From the NCBI RefSeq assembly GCF_024599655.1, contig NZ_CP102247.1:2170001-2234000 (forward strand): a stretch of 64,000 nucleotides of DNA, written 5' to 3'. The position numbers were made by a program, and so were the translations under genes. Below the pieces are notes generated by a model that was not told the origin of the DNA, did no database searches, and was given only the letters and a program-made list of their open reading frames with translations. The DNA is from Enterobacter asburiae (GTDB taxonomy: Bacteria > Pseudomonadota > Gammaproteobacteria > Enterobacterales > Enterobacteriaceae). Shown here one piece after another: positions 63,051 through 64,000 of this stretch (position 1 is the stretch's first letter; each line of letters starts with the position of its first letter).

Positions 63051-64000
63051 TTAGCGAAGGGATGCAGCCAACAGAAAGTGGGTATCAACCAGCACTTTTT
63101 GCGGGGCGGGCTGACCGGCAATACGCTTGAAAAGAAGATCGCAGCTCTCTTCCCCCAGCTTACGGGTGGGGATATCAAAGCCGCCAGGTGCGGGCGTTAA
63201 AATGAGAGACAGCATCGGGTCACTGTATCCGGCTATCACCACCTGCTCCGGGATCATCAGATTTAACTCATCCGCCGCGCGATAGAGGCTGAGCAACTTC
63301 ATGCTGTCGGTAGCAAATACCGCATCAGGCGGTGTGGGTGACGACAACAGTTCCAGAGCCGCCGCAAGCGCACTCTCATGGGTATAACCGCCATCCCTGA
63401 TCCAGTCCGGGTTAATGGCAATTTGGTGCTTTTCCAGACTGGCTTTATAACCCGCCAGACGATCGATAGAAACATGATAATCAAGGGGCGCATGCAGGCA
63501 GGCAATTTTTCGGCGACCGTTTTTTATAAAGGTTTCGGTCAGCGTGGCGCTGTCATGGAAATTATCCGTGTCGACGGAATAAATATTCTGATACTCACCT
63601 TCAACTTTGCCGATAACCACTACCGGTACGCCATACGCATCCAGCGTGGTGAAAAAGGATTCATTTGCCGGTGAGCTCAGCATAATGATCCCTTTGATCA
63701 TCTTCTGTTTTATTTTACTCACACATTTCAGCAGATCGTCTTCGCTGCTTTTTGAGGTCTGTAAAATAACGTCAAAACCTTCTTCTTCCGCTTTTGCCGT
63801 AATGGCATGAAGGACATCGGAGAAAAAAGGATTACCGGCGGTGGTTTTGGTTGATCGGGTCGAAATAACCATAATGGCATCGAAGCCTGAAGAGGTCAGG
63901 GCGCGGGCCAGTTTGTTGGGCTGATAATTTAATTCGTCAATCGCCTTAAGCACTTTTTCACGCGCTTCGGGAGAAATATTCGTTTGTTTATTCAGAACGC
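63051..64000 (-). CDS. ycjW: LacI-family regulator (YcjW by position), 5' end beyond the window
   Basis: Read leftward from the window edge. The visible part starts within the DNA-binding domain (VLNKQTNISPEAREKVLKAI, then the hinge helix NYQPNKLARALTS) and continues through the periplasmic-binding-protein-like sensor domain (RLAGYKASLEKHQ, GYSDPMLSLI) to a stop at 63053-63051. About 316 residues are visible; ~20-25 residues, including the first recognition helices, are missing. The position opposite ompG matches E. coli ycjW, repressor of the ycj operon. Identity with YcjW is by synteny and family, not by residue-level match. Confidence 0.78.
   Translation of the reverse strand, partial: VLNKQTNISPEAREKVLKAIDELNYQPNKLARALTSSGFDAIMVISTRSTKTTAGNPFFSDVLHAITAKAEEEGFDVILQTSKSSEDDLLKCVSKIKQKMIKGIIMLSSPANESFFTTLDAYGVPVVVIGKVEGEYQNIYSVDTDNFHDSATLTETFIKNGRRKIACLHAPLDYHVSIDRLAGYKASLEKHQIAINPDWIRDGGYTHESALAAALELLSSPTPPDAVFATDSMKLLSLYRAADELNLMIPEQVVIAGYSDPMLSLILTPAPGGFDIPTRKLGEESCDLLFKRIAGQPAPQKVLVDTHFLLAASLR

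Overview
The window is a chromosomal segment of a member of the Enterobacteriaceae, most probably Enterobacter or a close relative. The gene order trp - rnm/yciV - yciO - rluB - btuR - yciK - sohB - yciN - topA - cysB - acnA - ribA - pgpB - lapAB - pyrF - yciH - osmB - yciT - rnb - yciW - fabI - sapFDCBA - pspF/pspABCD - ycjM..V - ompG - ycjW is that of Escherichia coli. The proteins are close to, but not identical with, their E. coli counterparts. An rpfF quorum-signal synthase gene, absent from E. coli K-12, sits beside the rpfR (pdeR/gmr) receptor gene, as in Cronobacter and Enterobacter. The genus is an inference; no rRNA or tRNA gene is present to test it.

Layout: 1-3284 is the start of the trp operon (trpGD cut by the window edge, trpE, leader peptide, attenuator, TrpR operator), read leftward. 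3361-4859 is rnm-yciO. 4923-9054 is an AT-richer accessory island bounded by a 13-bp direct repeat. It carries a PAAR-domain type VI effector with two paralogous membrane proteins that look like immunity proteins, an upstream open frame broken by an ochre stop, an orphan coiled-coil/zinc-motif gene and the stump of an integrase. 9075-26844 is core: rRNA pseudouridylation, corrinoid adenosylation, topoisomerase I, cysteine regulon control, aconitase, riboflavin, lipopolysaccharide control (lapAB) and pyrimidine synthesis, with three tiny conserved genes (ymiA, yciX, ymiC) before acnA. 27038-29895 is the DSF-family signal synthase/receptor pair rpfF/rpfR, whose stop codons interlock. 30218-34169 is rnb, yciW and fabI.

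34440-41920 is a second accessory block between fabI and sapF. It holds an RND efflux pump with no periplasmic adaptor or outer-membrane partner, translationally close to a stand-alone ABC-type six-helix membrane domain without an ATPase, a four-helix membrane protein, a divergent AdeRS-like two-component system, and a TupA-like ATP-grasp gene.

42070-50120 holds the sapABCDF peptide/polyamine transport operon, pspF and the sigma-54 dependent pspABCD operon; pspE is missing. 50266-63016 is a complete ycjMNOPQRSTUV-ompG operon for uptake and breakdown of glucosides, gulosides, kojibiose and glucosylglycerate, followed by a LacI-type regulator (ycjW) cut by the right edge. An identical 14-bp imperfect palindrome lies at the ycjM promoter and again inside the 3' end of ycjT before ycjU; both copies are good candidates for the YcjW operator. 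Here ycjV is full length, unlike the degenerate copy in K-12.

The parts most likely to be undescribed are the PAAR/double-immunity island and the adaptor-less RND + ABC-membrane-domain + AdeRS-like block.
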